Positions 42,709-53,609 are shown, counted from the stretch's first letter. The stretch: 64,000 nucleotides of DNA from Halomonas sp. Y3 (GCF_024137965.1 NZ_CP099975.1:2604001-2668000), one strand, 5' to 3'. Notes: generated by a model not told the origin, from the sequence alone. A program made the numbers and translations.

Positions 42709-44049
42709 CTAGCCGCCGGCCACGGTCATCTCGCCGATCAGCCAGCTGCCGGTGTGGATGCTGCCCCGGGTGTCGGTATCGCTGCCGATGCCGGAAAGCC
42801 CCTTGAACATCGCCTCCAGGTTGCCAGCAATGGTGAACTCCTCCACCGGGTGCCGGATCTCGCCGTTCTCCACCCAGAAGCCCGCCGCCCCCCGGGAGTA
42901 GTCCCCGGTCACGGCGTTGACCCCCTGGCCCATCAGCTCGGTAACCAGCACCCCGCGCCCCATACGAGCGAGCAGCTCCTCCCGGCTGGCCAGCGGCGCC
43001 TCGATGCGCAGGTTGCGGGCACCGCCGGCGTTGCCGGTGGTCTGCATCCCCAGGCGCCGCGCGCTGTAGGCGGAGAGCATATAGCTGGCCAGGCGGCCAT
43101 TCTCGATGAAGACGTTGTCCCGGGTCTGGACGCCGTCGCCGTCGAAGGGAGAGCTCGCCATGGCACCCACCTCCATGGGTCGCTCCTGGAGGCTGAACCA
43201 CTCGGGGAAGAGCGGCTCGCCCAGGCGGTCGCAGAGAAAGGAGGCCTGGCGATAGAGGGCCCCCCCGGCGATGGCCCCCATCAGCGAGCCGACCAGCCCC
43301 GACGCCAGGGTTGGGTCGAAGAGCACCGGCATCCGCCCCGTGGCCGGACGGCGGGCGCCCAGACGGCGCAGGGTGCGCTCGGCGGCGCTCTCGCCGACCT
43401 TCTCGGGGGCCAGCAGGTCCCGCGGGTTGCGCGCGGAGGTGTAGTCGTAATCCCGCTGCATGCCGCCCTCGTCGCCGGCGATCAGCATGCAGGAGAGCGA
43501 ATGACGGCTGCCGCGCTGGCTGCCCAGGAAGCCGTGGCTGTTGGCGTAGACCCGCACCCCCTCGCCGCTGGAGAGAGAGGCGCCGTCGGAGCTACGGATG
43601 CCGGGGCGCTGGCGGCCGGCGGACTCGCAGGCCAGCGCCAGCTCGATGGCCTCCTCGGTGGAGAGCGGCCAGGGGTGGTGAACATCGAGGTCGGGCAGCT
43701 CGGTGGCCATCAGCTCGGCATCGGCGAGCCCCGCGGCCGGATCCTCACCGGTGTGGCGGGCGATGGCGATGGCCTTCTCCACCACGGCGCGGATCGACGC
43801 CTCGCCGGCGTCGGTGGAGGAGGCGCTGCCCTTGCGGCTGCCCAGGTAGACGGTCACGGCGATGCCCTGATCCCGGGATAGCTCCACCGTCTCCACCTCC
43901 CCCTCGCGGACGCTGACGCCGACGCCCTGGTCGACGCTGGCGCCCACCTCGCAGGCGTCGGCGCCGAGCCGGCGAGCCAGCTCCAGGGCCATCTGGGCAC
44001 GGGTCTCCAGCAGGGCCTGCTGGGCGGCGGCATCGAATGCCTGTGTCAT
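42709..44049 (-). CDS. pmbA: Metalloprotease subunit PmbA (TldE)
   Basis: TldE partner of the TldD/TldE heterodimeric protease that processes microcin B17 precursor and degrades CcdA in E. coli. It has 446 residues from the ATG at 44049, which is preceded by GAGGAGAG. Family blocks: GVGVSVREGEVETVELSRDQGIAVTVYLG, LFDPTLASGLVGSLMGAI, and the C-terminal AGFWVENGEIRHPVEEFTIAGNL. As usual for TldE it lacks the zinc-binding HExxxH found in TldD. yjgA lies divergently upstream. Confidence 0.96.
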   Translation of the reverse strand: MTQAFDAAAQQALLETRAQMALELARRLGADACEVGASVDQGVGVSVREGEVETVELSRDQGIAVTVYLGSRKGSASSTDAGEASIRAVVEKAIAIARHTGEDPAAGLADAELMATELPDLDVHHPWPLSTEEAIELALACESAGRQRPGIRSSDGASLSSGEGVRVYANSHGFLGSQRGSRHSLSCMLIAGDEGGMQRDYDYTSARNPRDLLAPEKVGESAAERTLRRLGARRPATGRMPVLFDPTLASGLVGSLMGAIAGGALYRQASFLCDRLGEPLFPEWFSLQERPMEVGAMASSPFDGDGVQTRDNVFIENGRLASYMLSAYSARRLGMQTTGNAGGARNLRIEAPLASREELLARMGRGVLVTELMGQGVNAVTGDYSRGAAGFWVENGEIRHPVEEFTIAGNLEAMFKGLSGIGSDTDTRGSIHTGSWLIGEMTVAGG

Positions 44050-44117
44050 GGGTCTCTCCTCGTCATCCGGCGCGCGGCCGGCCGTTCGTGATATCGCACT
44101 CAAGCCCGCCGCGGCGG

Positions 44118-44128
44118 GCTGGTATACT
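44118..44128 (+). promoter_or_regulatory. Extended -10 promoter of yjgA
   Basis: TGGTATACT (44120-44128) combines an extended TG with TATACT, 35 bases before the yjgA start. It is preceded by a GC-rich palindrome (CCCGCCGCGGCGGG) in place of a good -35 hexamer. Confidence 0.45.
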
Positions 44129-44162
44129 GTTCGAATTATTCGCCTTCAATCATGGATGCAGC

Positions 44163-44702
44163 ATGTCCCAGGACTCCCCCCGCGAGCTGCTCGACCAGCT
44201 CATTGCCCAGACCGGCGACGACGACGAACGGCCCAGCAAGTCGCAGCTCAAGCGCGAGATGCACGCCCTCCAGACCCTCGGCGAGGCGATCATCGCCATG
44301 ACCCCGGCCGAACGCGCCCGCTTCCCCCTCTCCGACGACATGCTGGCCGCCGTGGAGGAGACCGCCCGGGTCCGCTCCCACGAGGGGCGCCGGCGCCATA
44401 TGCAGTACGTGGGCAAGGTGATGCGCCGAGAGAACCTGGAGGCGATCAAGGCCGTCTACGACGAGATCGAGCAGGAGAAGCTGCGCCGCGACCACGCCTT
44501 TCATCGCCTGGAGGCCTGGCGCGACCGCCTGCTCGACGAGGGCGACAGCGCCGTGGAGGCCTTTATCGCCGACTACCCCGACGTCGACCGCCAGGCGCTG
44601 CGCCAGCTGATCCGCAACGCCCAGCGCGAGCGCGACAAGGGCAAGCCCCCGGCCAGCGCCCGCAAGCTCTTCAAGCTGATCCGCGATACTGCCGGCATGT
44701 AG
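44163..44702 (+). CDS. darP: Ribosome-associated protein YjgA/DarP
   Basis: DUF615 protein of 179 residues, mostly helical and rich in Arg and Glu. E. coli YjgA (DarP) binds pre-50S particles and promotes 23S rRNA maturation. Characteristic segments are PSKSQLKREMHALQTLGEAI, HEGRRRHMQYVGKVMRRE and DYPDVDRQALRQLIRNA. It is followed by a REPIN-like element that overlaps its stop codon. Confidence 0.93.
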   Translation: MSQDSPRELLDQLIAQTGDDDERPSKSQLKREMHALQTLGEAIIAMTPAERARFPLSDDMLAAVEETARVRSHEGRRRHMQYVGKVMRRENLEAIKAVYDEIEQEKLRRDHAFHRLEAWRDRLLDEGDSAVEAFIADYPDVDRQALRQLIRNAQRERDKGKPPASARKLFKLIRDTAGM

Positions 44703-44801
44703 GAGCCCGACTTGTCGGGCGATTGGCACCGTCAGGTGCCCCTGCGGCAGCCGCCAGCCGGGCCGATGACCGCCATCGCCCAGCAGAGCTGGGCTCCTAC
44801 A
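44698..44801. repeat. REPIN-like paired inverted REP element
   Basis: TGTAGGAGCCC (44698-44708) and its exact inverse GGGCTCCTACA (44791-44801) bound a 104-bp element. Each end carries a hairpin: GCCCGAC/GTCGGGC (44705-44720) and CCCAGC-AGA-GCTGGG on the right. Read outward-in, both halves are TGTAGGAGCCC...GGGCGAT, so two REP units are arranged tail to tail. A third small hairpin GGCACC/GGTGCC lies at 44725-44740. It fills the convergent darP-tldD gap and may also terminate both genes. Confidence 0.75.
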
Positions 44802-44811
44802 GGCCAGTCGC

Positions 44812-46266
44812 CTACGACTGGGTGCCACCCACCGTCAGCTCATCCAGCTTCAGGGTGGGCTGGCCCACCCCCACCGGCACGCCCTGTCCCTCCTTGCCAC
44901 AGACGCCGATGCCGGCGTCCAGCTCCAGGTCGTGGCCGATCATCGACACCCGCCCCATGGCCTCGGGGCCGTTGCCGATCAGGGTCGCGCCCTTCACCGG
45001 CGCGGTGATCCTGCCATCCTCCACCAGATAGGCTTCGCTGGCCGAGAAGACGAACTTGCCCGAGGTGATATCCACCTGACCGCCGCCGAAGCTCACCGCA
45101 TAGAGACCGCGCTTGACGCTCTTCAGGATATCCGCGGGGTCGTCCTGGCCGGCCAGCATGATGGTGTTGGTCATGCGCGGCATCGGCAGGTGGGCGAAGG
45201 ACTCGCGCCGGGCGTTGCCGGTGGGCGCCATGCCCATCAGCCGGGCATTGAGCTTGTCCTGCATATAGCCGGTGAGGATGCCGTCCTCGATCAGCGTGGT
45301 GCACTGCCCCGGGGTGCCCTCATCGTCGACGCTCATGGAGCCGCGACGATCGGCCAGGGTGGCGTCGTCCACCACGGTGACGCCCTTTGCCGCCACCCGC
45401 TGGCCCATGCGGCCGGCGAAGGCGGAGCTGCCCTTGCGGTTGAAGTCCCCCTCCAGGCCGTGCCCCACCGCCTCGTGGAGCAGGATGCCGGGCCAGCCCG
45501 GCGCCAGCACCACCGGCAGCTGGCCAGCCGGGGCATCGATGGCCTCCAAATTGACCAGCGCCTGGCGCACCGCCTCCTTGGCGAAGCGTTCGGCCACGCC
45601 CTCGTCACGCAGCCGCGACATGGGGTAGCGGCCGCCGCCGCCGGCGCTGCCGCGCTCCCGGCGGCCGTTCCTCACGGCGATGACGCTGACGTTGAAGCGC
45701 ACCAGGGGGCGGATATCCGCCGCCAGGGTGCCGTCGCTGGCGCGTACCAGCACCACCTCGTGCACGCCGGTGAGCGAGGCGCTGACCTGGCTCACCGAGG
45801 GGTCGGCGGCGCGCGCCACCCGGTCCGCCTCCTTGAGCAGGGCGATCTTCTCCTCGGCGGAAAGGCCGGTGAGCGGATCCACGCCGCCATAGCGAGCGTC
45901 CCCCTGCACCACCACCCTGGGGGCGACCGCTAGCCGGCTGCCGCTGCGCACAATGCCGGAGGCCGTGCGACCGGTCTCGGCCAGGGCGTCGGCGGTGATC
46001 TGGTTGGAGTAGGCGAAGCCGGTCTTCTCGCCGGCGAGCGAGCGCACGCCGACGCCGCCGTCGATGTTGTAGCTCGCCTCCTTGACCTCGCCATCCTCCA
46101 GCACCCAGCCCTCGTGCCAGCTGCGCTGGAAGTAGAGATCGGCATAGTCGATGCCCGGCCCCAGGGCGTGGCCCAGGCCGAGGTCCAGGTCGTCGAGGGT
46201 CAGTCCCCCGGGGGTCAGCAGGCAGTCGGCGGCTTCGTCGATCAGGGAACGTCGGGATGCAGTCAT
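44812..46266 (-). CDS. tldD: Metalloprotease TldD
   Basis: Catalytic zinc subunit of TldD/TldE, 484 residues. The metal-binding HEAVGH (HExxxH) lies in [18 protein letters not shown] (about residue 265). Other blocks are [53 protein letters not shown] and the C-terminal [19 protein letters not shown]. Its start overlaps the yhdP stop by 4 bp. Confidence 0.97.
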   Translation of the reverse strand: MTASRRSLIDEAADCLLTPGGLTLDDLDLGLGHALGPGIDYADLYFQRSWHEGWVLEDGEVKEASYNIDGGVGVRSLAGEKTGFAYSNQITADALAETGRTASGIVRSGSRLAVAPRVVVQGDARYGGVDPLTGLSAEEKIALLKEADRVARAADPSVSQVSASLTGVHEVVLVRASDGTLAADIRPLVRFNVSVIAVRNGRRERGSAGGGGRYPMSRLRDEGVAERFAKEAVRQALVNLEAIDAPAGQLPVVLAPGWPGILLHEAVGHGLEGDFNRKGSSAFAGRMGQRVAAKGVTVVDDATLADRRGSMSVDDEGTPGQCTTLIEDGILTGYMQDKLNARLMGMAPTGNARRESFAHLPMPRMTNTIMLAGQDDPADILKSVKRGLYAVSFGGGQVDITSGKFVFSASEAYLVEDGRITAPVKGATLIGNGPEAMGRVSMIGHDLELDAGIGVCGKEGQGVPVGVGQPTLKLDELTVGGTQS

Positions 46267-49200
46267 TCGGCACTTTCCACGGAAATCTGCGGCGCGGTCC
46301 AGGGACCCCGCACGCGATAGTGAATTCGGGTCACGCGGTCGAGAGCGTCACCGAAGAGGCGGTCGGCGATAAAGAGGGCTCCCCCCACCACCGGCGCCCC
46401 GGCGAGCACCGCCGCCAGCGGCAGGTTGCGGCTGATGGGTACCGTGACCCCCAGCCGCTGGTCGAGTTCCCGGCGGGCGAGGTCCACGCGCCCCTCCAGG
46501 GTAAAGCGGGTGGCCGGGCCATCGACCGTTACCGGCCCTCGGGTTTCCAGTATGCCACCATACAGGGTCGCCGCGCCGCTGACACGGTCGAAGGCGGTGC
46601 CCTGGCCGGTCACGTCGGAGAAGTCCAGGCGCAGGCGGCGCACCAGGTTGTCCAGGTTGAGCAGCCCCACCAGCCGCGCCGGCGTCGAGGCCAGGTTGAC
46701 GAAACGCCCGTCGCGCAGCTCCGCCTCGACGCTGCCCCGGGAGCGCTCCAGGGCGAACTGCCAGGGGGCCCCCGGCCAGGCGAGCTGGCTCTTCACCCGA
46801 GTCTCGGCGCTGCGAATGGCGGCGGCCTGCCCCAGTGCTTCCAGGGCGGTGCCCAGGTCGCGGCCGTCCAGGTCAAGGCGCGCCCGGGTCAGGCTGTCGG
46901 CGTCGCCGGCGGCCTCCCAGACCAGCTCGCCCCGGGCAGTGATCTGCCCCAGGGTCAGCCCCAGAGGCGCGACGGTGAGGCGCTCCGGGGTGGCGCGCCA
47001 GCGCGCGGTCAGGGGCCCCAGGCGCTGACCGCCGCGCTCGATCTCGGCGATGCGCAGACGGCCATCGGGGAGCTCGGCCACCCAGCCGGGCAGCGGCGTA
47101 GGCTCTGGGGGCGTGGCGATCTCGTCGAAGAGCGAGCCCACCCCCGCCGGCTCGGGGGTCAAGCTATCCAGGGAGAGCCGGGTCAGGCCAATGTCCAGGG
47201 CATCGGCCAGGGCCGGGCGGTAGTCGAGCTGCCCGGCAAGCAGGCTGCCGTCCAGTGCCGCGCGCCAGCCACCCCCCGCCTGGGGCCTCGCCTCGGCAGC
47301 AAAGGAGCCGATGCAGTGGCCGTCGCTCTCCAGGCAGTCGGTGGCCAGGCGGACCTCGCGAAGCCCGGCGGCGCCGCCCCCGCCCGAGGCCTGACCGCCA
47401 AGCCCGCCCAGCGCCTCGGCCCAGGCCGCCGGGTCCAGGCGCGGCTGGTAGGCGTCGACCCACCACCCCTCCCCGGCGGGCCAGCCGGCGGCGGGAGCTC
47501 GCCCCAGCCACACCTGTCCCTGGCCGGGCCCCTCGCCCGGCAGGTCCCGCCAGCGCAGCCTCAGGTCATCGCCCAGGCGCCCGTCGAGGCGCCCCTCGGT
47601 CAGATCCATATCGAGCCGCAGCGGGCGCCGCTCGGCGGCAGCCTTGCCCAGCGGCGACGGCAGGTCGATGACGAGGCCCTCCAGATTGCTATCGAGCCCG
47701 AGGTCCACGCCCTCCTCACCGACCGCCAGCCGGCCCTGCCAGGGGAAGCGACCGCTTGCCGACTCGCGCAGCCCGGCCACCCCGCCCCAGTCGAGCAGCG
47801 ACCCGGCCTCTGCCGAGCCGGCCAGGTCCAGGCCGCCGGCCAGGGTGTCGATCTCGGCGCGTACCGGGCCACCCAGCAGCCGGCCCTCGATGCGCCCCTC
47901 GAGCCCCCCCTCCTCGCCCCGCTGGCGCCAGGCCAGGGGACCTGCGAGGTCGCTGAACGCAAGCTCGAGGGGGCGATACACCAGCCGCGACAGGCGCGCC
48001 TGGGTCTCGATATCGAGCTCGAGTCCGCCGGGCTCGCCCAGGGGCAGCGCCAGCCTGAGCTGCCCCTCGGCGCGCCCCTCTCCCTGCCACGCCTCCACCG
48101 CCTCGATCCCCTCCACCGGCATGGCGAGCAGATAGCGACGCAGCGCCTCGGCGGAGGCCTCGAGCTCCCCCTCCACCTCGAGGCGCTCATCGACGAGGCG
48201 CACCTCGCCCCGACGGGCCGTCACCCCCAGGCTCTCGGCGTGCTCCACCCTGGCCTGCAGGTGGGTGTCCTGAAGCGACAGCTGCCCTCTCACCTCGCTC
48301 AGCGCCGGCCAGGCGGGGTCGAAGGCCAGTCGCCCCTGCTCGATGGCGAGTTCCAGGCCGAAGCTCGGGAGCATCGCCTCGGCGCCGCCCAGGGGAGCGT
48401 GCAGGCGCAGCGCGCCCTCGCTCACCCGGCCGGCCACGCCGCCGAGCCAGTCGCGCAGCTCGTCGCCGAGGATCCCCACCGGCAGCCAGCCGCTCAGCGG
48501 GGCGTCGAGGGCATCCACCTCACGAAAATCCAGGGAGAGGCCGAAGCCGCCGCGCTGCCCGCCGCCCACGGCAAGGCCGAAGCCGCCCTCCACCTCGGCG
48601 CCGTTCCAGCCAACCCGCAGGTCGCGTCCCGTAACCAGGGTCCGGGGGCCATCGTAGGCCCACACCACCTCGCCGGCGGCGTGCTCCAGGGTCATGGGGG
48701 CCTCGAAGAGTTCGGGAAAGTGGAGGCTGGCGCCCCCTCCCCCCACGAAATGGACCCGCCCGGTGAGGTCCCGGGCCTCCACCCAGATGTCCAGGGGGCC
48801 ACCGCCGGGGGCCTGCTCCCAGGGCGAAACCTCCACCCCGCTGAGCGCCGCCCGGGCCAGCCACTCGCCGTGGCGATGGCCGAGGCGAAAGCCGGTCACC
48901 TGGCCCCGGGGATCCAGGGTGTCCACCACCCGCCCCAGGGCCTCCGGCAGCGGCACCCGATGGCGCCAGGCGGCCAGGGAGCCGACGTCAAAACCGCTGG
49001 TGTTCAGCCACCAGCCATCGGCGTCGCCGGCCAGCTGCCAGCGATGAGGCAGCGCCGGGCCCCAGGGCGTCTCCAGAGCATCGGGCTCGGTGGCCTCGGG
49101 GCTCTCCGCATCCCCCTCGAACCACGCCTCCCAGCCCTCGTCCCGGCGCAGCCACTGGCCGCGCCCCATCACCTCGGAGAGCTCGATGGCGTGGCGTTCG

Positions 49201-50087
49201 CCGTTCTCATCGGCGTGGCTCACCGCCAGCCGGGCGATGCCCAGCTCCAGCCGCGCATCGGCCAGCGAGCCGCGGTGCCAGCGCCCCCAGAGCCGTGCCC
49301 GGCCGCTGGATTCATCGAGGCGCAGGGGCTCGTTGCGGCCCAGCACCTCCATCAGGCTGATCAGGCTGTCGAGGCGCATCTCCGCCTGCAGGGCGGCACT
49401 GAAGTCGCGAAAGCCCCCGGGGCCGGGCAGCACCTCCAGGGCGGCCTGCATGGCGGCCTCCGGGTCCCCCTCCAGGCGAATCTCCCCCTCCAGGTGGGCA
49501 TGGCGCTCATCACCGGTCATCAGCAGCCGCGGTGATTCCAGGGTCACGCGGCGCTCGCGGCCGTGCAGCACCACCCGCACCTCGTCGGCCCAGGCGCGCT
49601 GGCGCAGCAGCACCCCGACCCAGAAATCGAGACGCTCCAGGTCGAACTCGCCGCTGGGCTGCAGCTCGGGAGGCAGCTCGGCGGGATCGGGCCAGTGCCA
49701 GCCCCCCTCCGGAGTCTGGTAGAGGTGCAGGGTGACCCCGGAGAGCCTGGCGTCCTCCACCACCGGCACCCCGGCACGCAGGGTGGCCAGGGTGTCGAGA
49801 CGCAGCCGGCCGCTTTCCACCTCCAGCAGCGTCAGGCGCCGGTCCCGAGACGCTATGGTCAGGGTGTCCAGGGAGAGCGCCGGGTCGAAGCCCGCCAGGC
49901 GGGTATCCAGCTCGGCGATGCTCACCTCGGCGCCGAAGCGTGCCGAGAGCAGCGCCTCCAGGCGCGGGGTGAGGCCATCCGCGAGCCCCAGGGCGAGGCG
50001 CAGGGCGAGCAGCAGCAGCGCCAGCGACGCCAGCACCAGCGCGACCAGGGTCAGGCTCCAGCGCACCACCAGGCGGGTCGGGGACAT
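46263..50087 (-). CDS. yhdP: AsmA-like transport protein YhdP
   Basis: Very large (1274-residue) envelope protein with one N-terminal membrane helix (about 12-35) and a long periplasmic beta-rich body of the DUF3971/AsmA-like type. YhdP belongs with TamB and YdbH among proteins proposed to conduct phospholipids to the outer membrane. The N-terminal [29 protein letters not shown] and the C-terminal AsmA-like part ([31 protein letters not shown], then [26 protein letters not shown]) are typical. It is 4 bp from rng. Confidence 0.93.
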   Translation of the reverse strand: MSPTRLVVRWSLTLVALVLASLALLLLALRLALGLADGLTPRLEALLSARFGAEVSIAELDTRLAGFDPALSLDTLTIASRDRRLTLLEVESGRLRLDTLATLRAGVPVVEDARLSGVTLHLYQTPEGGWHWPDPAELPPELQPSGEFDLERLDFWVGVLLRQRAWADEVRVVLHGRERRVTLESPRLLMTGDERHAHLEGEIRLEGDPEAAMQAALEVLPGPGGFRDFSAALQAEMRLDSLISLMEVLGRNEPLRLDESSGRARLWGRWHRGSLADARLELGIARLAVSHADENGERHAIELSEVMGRGQWLRRDEGWEAWFEGDAESPEATEPDALETPWGPALPHRWQLAGDADGWWLNTSGFDVGSLAAWRHRVPLPEALGRVVDTLDPRGQVTGFRLGHRHGEWLARAALSGVEVSPWEQAPGGGPLDIWVEARDLTGRVHFVGGGGASLHFPELFEAPMTLEHAAGEVVWAYDGPRTLVTGRDLRVGWNGAEVEGGFGLAVGGGQRGGFGLSLDFREVDALDAPLSGWLPVGILGDELRDWLGGVAGRVSEGALRLHAPLGGAEAMLPSFGLELAIEQGRLAFDPAWPALSEVRGQLSLQDTHLQARVEHAESLGVTARRGEVRLVDERLEVEGELEASAEALRRYLLAMPVEGIEAVEAWQGEGRAEGQLRLALPLGEPGGLELDIETQARLSRLVYRPLELAFSDLAGPLAWRQRGEEGGLEGRIEGRLLGGPVRAEIDTLAGGLDLAGSAEAGSLLDWGGVAGLRESASGRFPWQGRLAVGEEGVDLGLDSNLEGLVIDLPSPLGKAAAERRPLRLDMDLTEGRLDGRLGDDLRLRWRDLPGEGPGQGQVWLGRAPAAGWPAGEGWWVDAYQPRLDPAAWAEALGGLGGQASGGGGAAGLREVRLATDCLESDGHCIGSFAAEARPQAGGGWRAALDGSLLAGQLDYRPALADALDIGLTRLSLDSLTPEPAGVGSLFDEIATPPEPTPLPGWVAELPDGRLRIAEIERGGQRLGPLTARWRATPERLTVAPLGLTLGQITARGELVWEAAGDADSLTRARLDLDGRDLGTALEALGQAAAIRSAETRVKSQLAWPGAPWQFALERSRGSVEAELRDGRFVNLASTPARLVGLLNLDNLVRRLRLDFSDVTGQGTAFDRVSGAATLYGGILETRGPVTVDGPATRFTLEGRVDLARRELDQRLGVTVPISRNLPLAAVLAGAPVVGGALFIADRLFGDALDRVTRIHYRVRGPWTAPQISVESAE

Positions 50088-50091
50088 GGGC

Positions 50092-51555
50092 TTACATCAG
50101 TACGATGTCGTACTGCTCCTGGGAGTAGTGGGCCTCGACCTGGAAGCGGATCGGCTTGCCGATGAACTCCTCGAGGTCGGCCACCGCCGCCGACTCTTCG
50201 TCGAGCAGGCGGTCCACCACCGCCTGGGCCGCCAGCACCATATAGGTCTCGGCGCTGTAGGCGCGCTCCTCGCGGAGGATCTCGCGGAAGATCTCGTAGC
50301 AGACCGTCTCCGGGGTCTTGAGGGTGCCGCGCCCTCCACAGGTGGGACAGGCCTCGCAGAGGGTCTGTTCCAGACTTTCGCGAGTGCGCTTGCGGGTCAG
50401 CTGGACGAGGCCCAGCTCGGTGACGCCGGTGCATTTGGTCTTGGCGTGGTCCCGCTCCAGGGACTTCTCGAGCATGCGCAGCACCTGGCGCTGATGCTCG
50501 GTGTCCTCCATGTCGATGAAGTCGATGATGATGATGCCACCCAAGTTGCGCAGCCGGAGCTGCCGGGCGATGGCGGTAGCCGCCTCGAGGTTGGTCTTGA
50601 AGATGGTCTCCTCGAGGTTGCGGTGCCCCACATAGCCGCCGGTGTTGACGTCGATGGTGGTCATCGCCTCGGTGGGGTCGATGACCAGATACCCCCCGGA
50701 CTTGAGCTGCACCTTACGCCCCAGGGCCTTCTGGATCTCGTCCTCGACGCTGAACAGATCGAAGATCGGCCGCTCGCCGGCGTAGTGCTCGATACGCTCC
50801 ACCGCCGTGGGCATGAACTCCTCGGCAAACTCGATCAGCTTGACGTGGTTCTCCCGGGAGTCGATGCGCACCTTCTCGATATCGTCGCGCATGACATCGC
50901 GCAGGATGCGCATGAAGAGCGGCAGGTCGTCGTAGATGACGCTGGGGGCCCCGGCGGTCACCTTGCGCTCGCTCACCTTGCGCCACAGCCGCAGCAGGAA
51001 GTGCATGTCGGCGGCGAGCTCCTCGAGCCCCACCCCCTCGGCGGCGGTGCGCACGATGAAGCCCCCCACCACCTCCAGGCTCTGCTGGCCCTGGGCCTCC
51101 TCGATCAGCCCGCGCAGGCGCTCTCGCTCGCGCTCGTCCTCGATGCGCTGGGAGACCCCATGATGGGGAGCGTCCGGCATGTAGACCAGGTAGCGCGACG
51201 GCACGGAGAGGTGGGTGGTGAGCCTTGCCCCCTTGGAGCCGATGGGGTCCTTGGTGACCTGCACCACCAGCGCCTGCCCCTCGTGGAGCAGGTGGCCGAT
51301 GGAGAGCTGCTCGTCGGCAGGGGTGCCGGGGGGCATCACCTCGTGGGCGTGGATGAAGGCGGCGCGGTCCAGGCCGATATCGACGAAGGCCGCCTGCATG
51401 CCGGGCAGCACCCGCACCACCTTGCCCTTGTAGATATTGCCGACGATACCGCGCCGGCGGCTGCGCTCGACGAAGGCCTCCTGCAGCACGCCGTTCTCCA
51501 CCACGGCGACGCGGGTCTCCATCGGGGTCAGGTTGATGAGTACTTCACCGCTCAT
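50092..51555 (-). CDS. rng: Ribonuclease G
   Basis: Endoribonuclease of the RNase E/G family that trims the 5' end of 16S rRNA and decays some mRNAs. An N-terminal S1 domain (GIVGNIYKGKVVRVLPGMQAAFVDIG) is followed by the catalytic domain with IIIIDFIDMED, where the Asp residues bind magnesium, and the zinc-link CPTCGGRG. At 487 residues it lacks the RNase E scaffold tail. Confidence 0.96.
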   Translation of the reverse strand: MSGEVLINLTPMETRVAVVENGVLQEAFVERSRRRGIVGNIYKGKVVRVLPGMQAAFVDIGLDRAAFIHAHEVMPPGTPADEQLSIGHLLHEGQALVVQVTKDPIGSKGARLTTHLSVPSRYLVYMPDAPHHGVSQRIEDERERERLRGLIEEAQGQQSLEVVGGFIVRTAAEGVGLEELAADMHFLLRLWRKVSERKVTAGAPSVIYDDLPLFMRILRDVMRDDIEKVRIDSRENHVKLIEFAEEFMPTAVERIEHYAGERPIFDLFSVEDEIQKALGRKVQLKSGGYLVIDPTEAMTTIDVNTGGYVGHRNLEETIFKTNLEAATAIARQLRLRNLGGIIIIDFIDMEDTEHQRQVLRMLEKSLERDHAKTKCTGVTELGLVQLTRKRTRESLEQTLCEACPTCGGRGTLKTPETVCYEIFREILREERAYSAETYMVLAAQAVVDRLLDEESAAVADLEEFIGKPIRFQVEAHYSQEQYDIVLM

Positions 51556-51618
51556 GCGGAAATCCTTGTCCAGAATGCTTTGCGGTCATTATGACATAGT
51601 GGCATAGGCCCAAGGCGT

Positions 51619-52233
51619 TTAAGCGCTCGCCGCTGGACCCAGGGCACCGCTCCACAGCGCTACACCCTGGCGGCGCAGCAGCTCGGCGGTCTCGTAAAGC
51701 GGCAGCCCCACCACCGCCGAGTGGCTGCCCTCGATGCGCTCGACGAACACCGCCGCCAGCCCCTGGATGGCGTAGCCGCCCGCCTTGTCGGCGGGCTCGC
51801 CGCTGGCCCAGTAGGCGACGATCTCGTCGTCGGCGATCTCGCGCATGGTCACGCGGGTGGCGACACAGGCGTCGAGCACCCCGGCCGGGCCGCTCACCGC
51901 CACCGCGGTGAGCACTTCGTGGGAGCGACCGGCGAGGCGGCGCAGCATGGCGGCGGCGTGCTCGGGCCCCGCCGGCTTGCCGAGGATCTCGCCGTCGCAG
52001 ACCACGGCGGTATCGGAGCCCAGGGTCGGCAGCGGCGTGAGCCGGGCGCCGGCCAGCGCCTTCTCCCGTGCCAGGCGGGTCACATAGGCCACCGCTCCCT
52101 CCCCGGGGCGCGGCGTCTCGTCGATATCCACCGGGCACACCGATACCGCCACGCCGATATCGGCGAGCAGGTCGCGGCGACGAGGGGAGGCGCTGGCCAG
52201 GCAGAGCACGGGCGAAGGGGGAACAGTGGTCAT
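51619..52233 (-). CDS. maf: Maf family nucleotide pyrophosphatase
   Basis: House-cleaning NTP pyrophosphatase of the Maf/YhdE type (204 residues), acting on dTTP, UTP or modified pyrimidines in homologues. N-terminal LASASPRRRDLLADIGV and the catalytic GSDTAVVCDGEILGKP are present. It lies in its usual place between mreD and rng. Confidence 0.95.
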   Translation of the reverse strand: MTTVPPSPVLCLASASPRRRDLLADIGVAVSVCPVDIDETPRPGEGAVAYVTRLAREKALAGARLTPLPTLGSDTAVVCDGEILGKPAGPEHAAAMLRRLAGRSHEVLTAVAVSGPAGVLDACVATRVTMREIADDEIVAYWASGEPADKAGGYAIQGLAAVFVERIEGSHSAVVGLPLYETAELLRRQGVALWSGALGPAASA

Positions 52234-52245
52234 GGCGGCTCCGGG

Positions 52246-52740
52246 TCAGTCGCGGGCCAGGCGCCGCCCCAGAGCCTCGAAGAGGGTGGCAAGCCAGGGC
52301 CAGAGCACGGCGCCGATCAGCGACGGCAAGAGAAAGGAGAGGTGGATCGAGAAGGGCCCTACCAGGGTGCGCAGCCACTGCTCGGCCAGCTGGACGGTGC
52401 CCAGCAGGACCAGGATCAGCAGCGCCTGCTGGACCAGGGAGTAGGCCCGGAAACGGGGATAGACCAGAGCGCAGAGGAAGGCCAGCAACGACAGGATCAG
52501 GGCGTTCTGACCCAGGGTGGCCCCCTCGATCAGGTCGACCAGCAGCCCCAGTGCAAAGCCGTGGAAGACTCCCACCTTGTGGGGCGCCTTCATGCACCAG
52601 TAGATCAGCAGCAGCCCCAGCCAGTCGGGGCGCCAGATCTGCCAGCCGTCGGCCAGGGGCATCACCTGCAGGCAGAGCGCCAGCAGCAGGGTCAGCCAGA
52701 TCCAGGGCAGGGCGAGATTGGCGGGGGACGGCGCACCCAT
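52246..52740 (-). CDS. mreD: Rod-shape determining protein MreD
   Basis: Integral membrane protein (164 residues, five to six helices) of the elongasome. Sequence is poorly conserved, but LVDLIEGATLGQNALILSLLAFL (a family block with the charged DLIEG) is clear. Its start overlaps the mreC stop by one base. Confidence 0.92.
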   Translation of the reverse strand: MGAPSPANLALPWIWLTLLLALCLQVMPLADGWQIWRPDWLGLLLIYWCMKAPHKVGVFHGFALGLLVDLIEGATLGQNALILSLLAFLCALVYPRFRAYSLVQQALLILVLLGTVQLAEQWLRTLVGPFSIHLSFLLPSLIGAVLWPWLATLFEALGRRLARD

Positions 52741-53609
52741 CAGGGAGCCTCCTGGTCGGCATCGAGACCAATCACGGCACGCGCAGCCTCCATGGCGTCG
52801 GCGGAGAGCTCCAGCTCCCAGGCCTCGTCGTCGGCGCCGGGAGGCGGCGTCGGGAAGAGCAGCAGGAAGTGGCGCGAGCGCTGCAGCTGGGCCACCGGGG
52901 TGGCGGTGACCCGCGCAAAGGGCTGCCCCGGGTCATGAACCACCTCGGCGACCCGGGCCACCGGGTAGCCTGCCGGAAAGCGCCCGGCCAGCCCCGAGGT
53001 GATCAGCAGGTCGCCCTCGCGAATGTCGGCGGTGTCCGGCACGTGCAGCACCTTGAGAGCGTCGTAGCGGCCGCTGCCCCGAACGATGAAGCGCAGGCCG
53101 TTGCGATTGACCTGCACCGGCAGCGCATGGCTGGCATCGGCCACGGTGAGCACCCGGCTGGAGTAGCCGGAGACCGCGGTCACCTGGCCCACCAGGCCCG
53201 AGGCGTCCATCACCGGCTGTCCCACGTAGACGCCGTGACGCCGACCGCGATCCACCACCATCTGGTGGGTGAAGGGGTCCGGGTCCAGGGAGAGCAGCTC
53301 GGCGGTGATAAAGGGCATATCGTCCTGGCGGGAGGCGGAGAGCAGCTCGCGCAGGCGCACGTTCTCGGCGGTGAGGCTCGCCATGTGCTGCACCCGGTGC
53401 GAAAGGGTCAGGATCTGCTCGCGAAGCCGACGGTTCTCCTCCAGCAGGGCGCGCTGATCGGAGAGCGCCAGCGACCCCCAGGTGAGAATATCGCTGGGCA
53501 GGCTCACCGCCCACTGGATGGGCGCCACCAGGGTGGAGAGCTGGGCGCGCACCTCCTCCATGCGCGTGAACCGCGTATCGGCGAACATCAGCGCCGAGGC
53601 GGTCAGCAC
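52740..53609 (-). CDS. mreC: Rod-shape determining protein MreC (true start probably upstream)
   Basis: Bitopic elongasome protein that links MreB to PBP2. After the membrane segment come a coiled coil (LLEENRRLREQILTLSHRVQHM) and two beta domains (LLSLDPDPFTHQMVVDRGRRHGVYVGQPVMD, GLVGQVTAVSGYSSRVLTV). The coordinates use the only canonical start, a GTG at 53609, which leaves a clipped membrane helix. In-frame upstream sequence from an ATC at 53663 reads IKPLFSHGPLPGYRLF, aligning with the E. coli N-terminus MKPIFSRGP, so translation probably begins at that ATC, adding 18 residues (307 in total). Confidence 0.93.
   Translation of the reverse strand: MLTASALMFADTRFTRMEEVRAQLSTLVAPIQWAVSLPSDILTWGSLALSDQRALLEENRRLREQILTLSHRVQHMASLTAENVRLRELLSASRQDDMPFITAELLSLDPDPFTHQMVVDRGRRHGVYVGQPVMDASGLVGQVTAVSGYSSRVLTVADASHALPVQVNRNGLRFIVRGSGRYDALKVLHVPDTADIREGDLLITSGLAGRFPAGYPVARVAEVVHDPGQPFARVTATPVAQLQRSRHFLLLFPTPPPGADDEAWELELSADAMEAARAVIGLDADQEAP

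Noticed and set aside
44037..44162. An upstream-extended yjgA start
   Set aside because: The extension would cover the extended -10 promoter element and overlap pmbA; the ATG at 44163 matches the family N-terminus.
46257..49535. A 1092-codon plus-strand open frame opposite yhdP
   Set aside because: Low-complexity Gly/Ala/Gln-rich translation with no domains; it mirrors the codon bias of yhdP, which has clear AsmA-like sequence and operon context.
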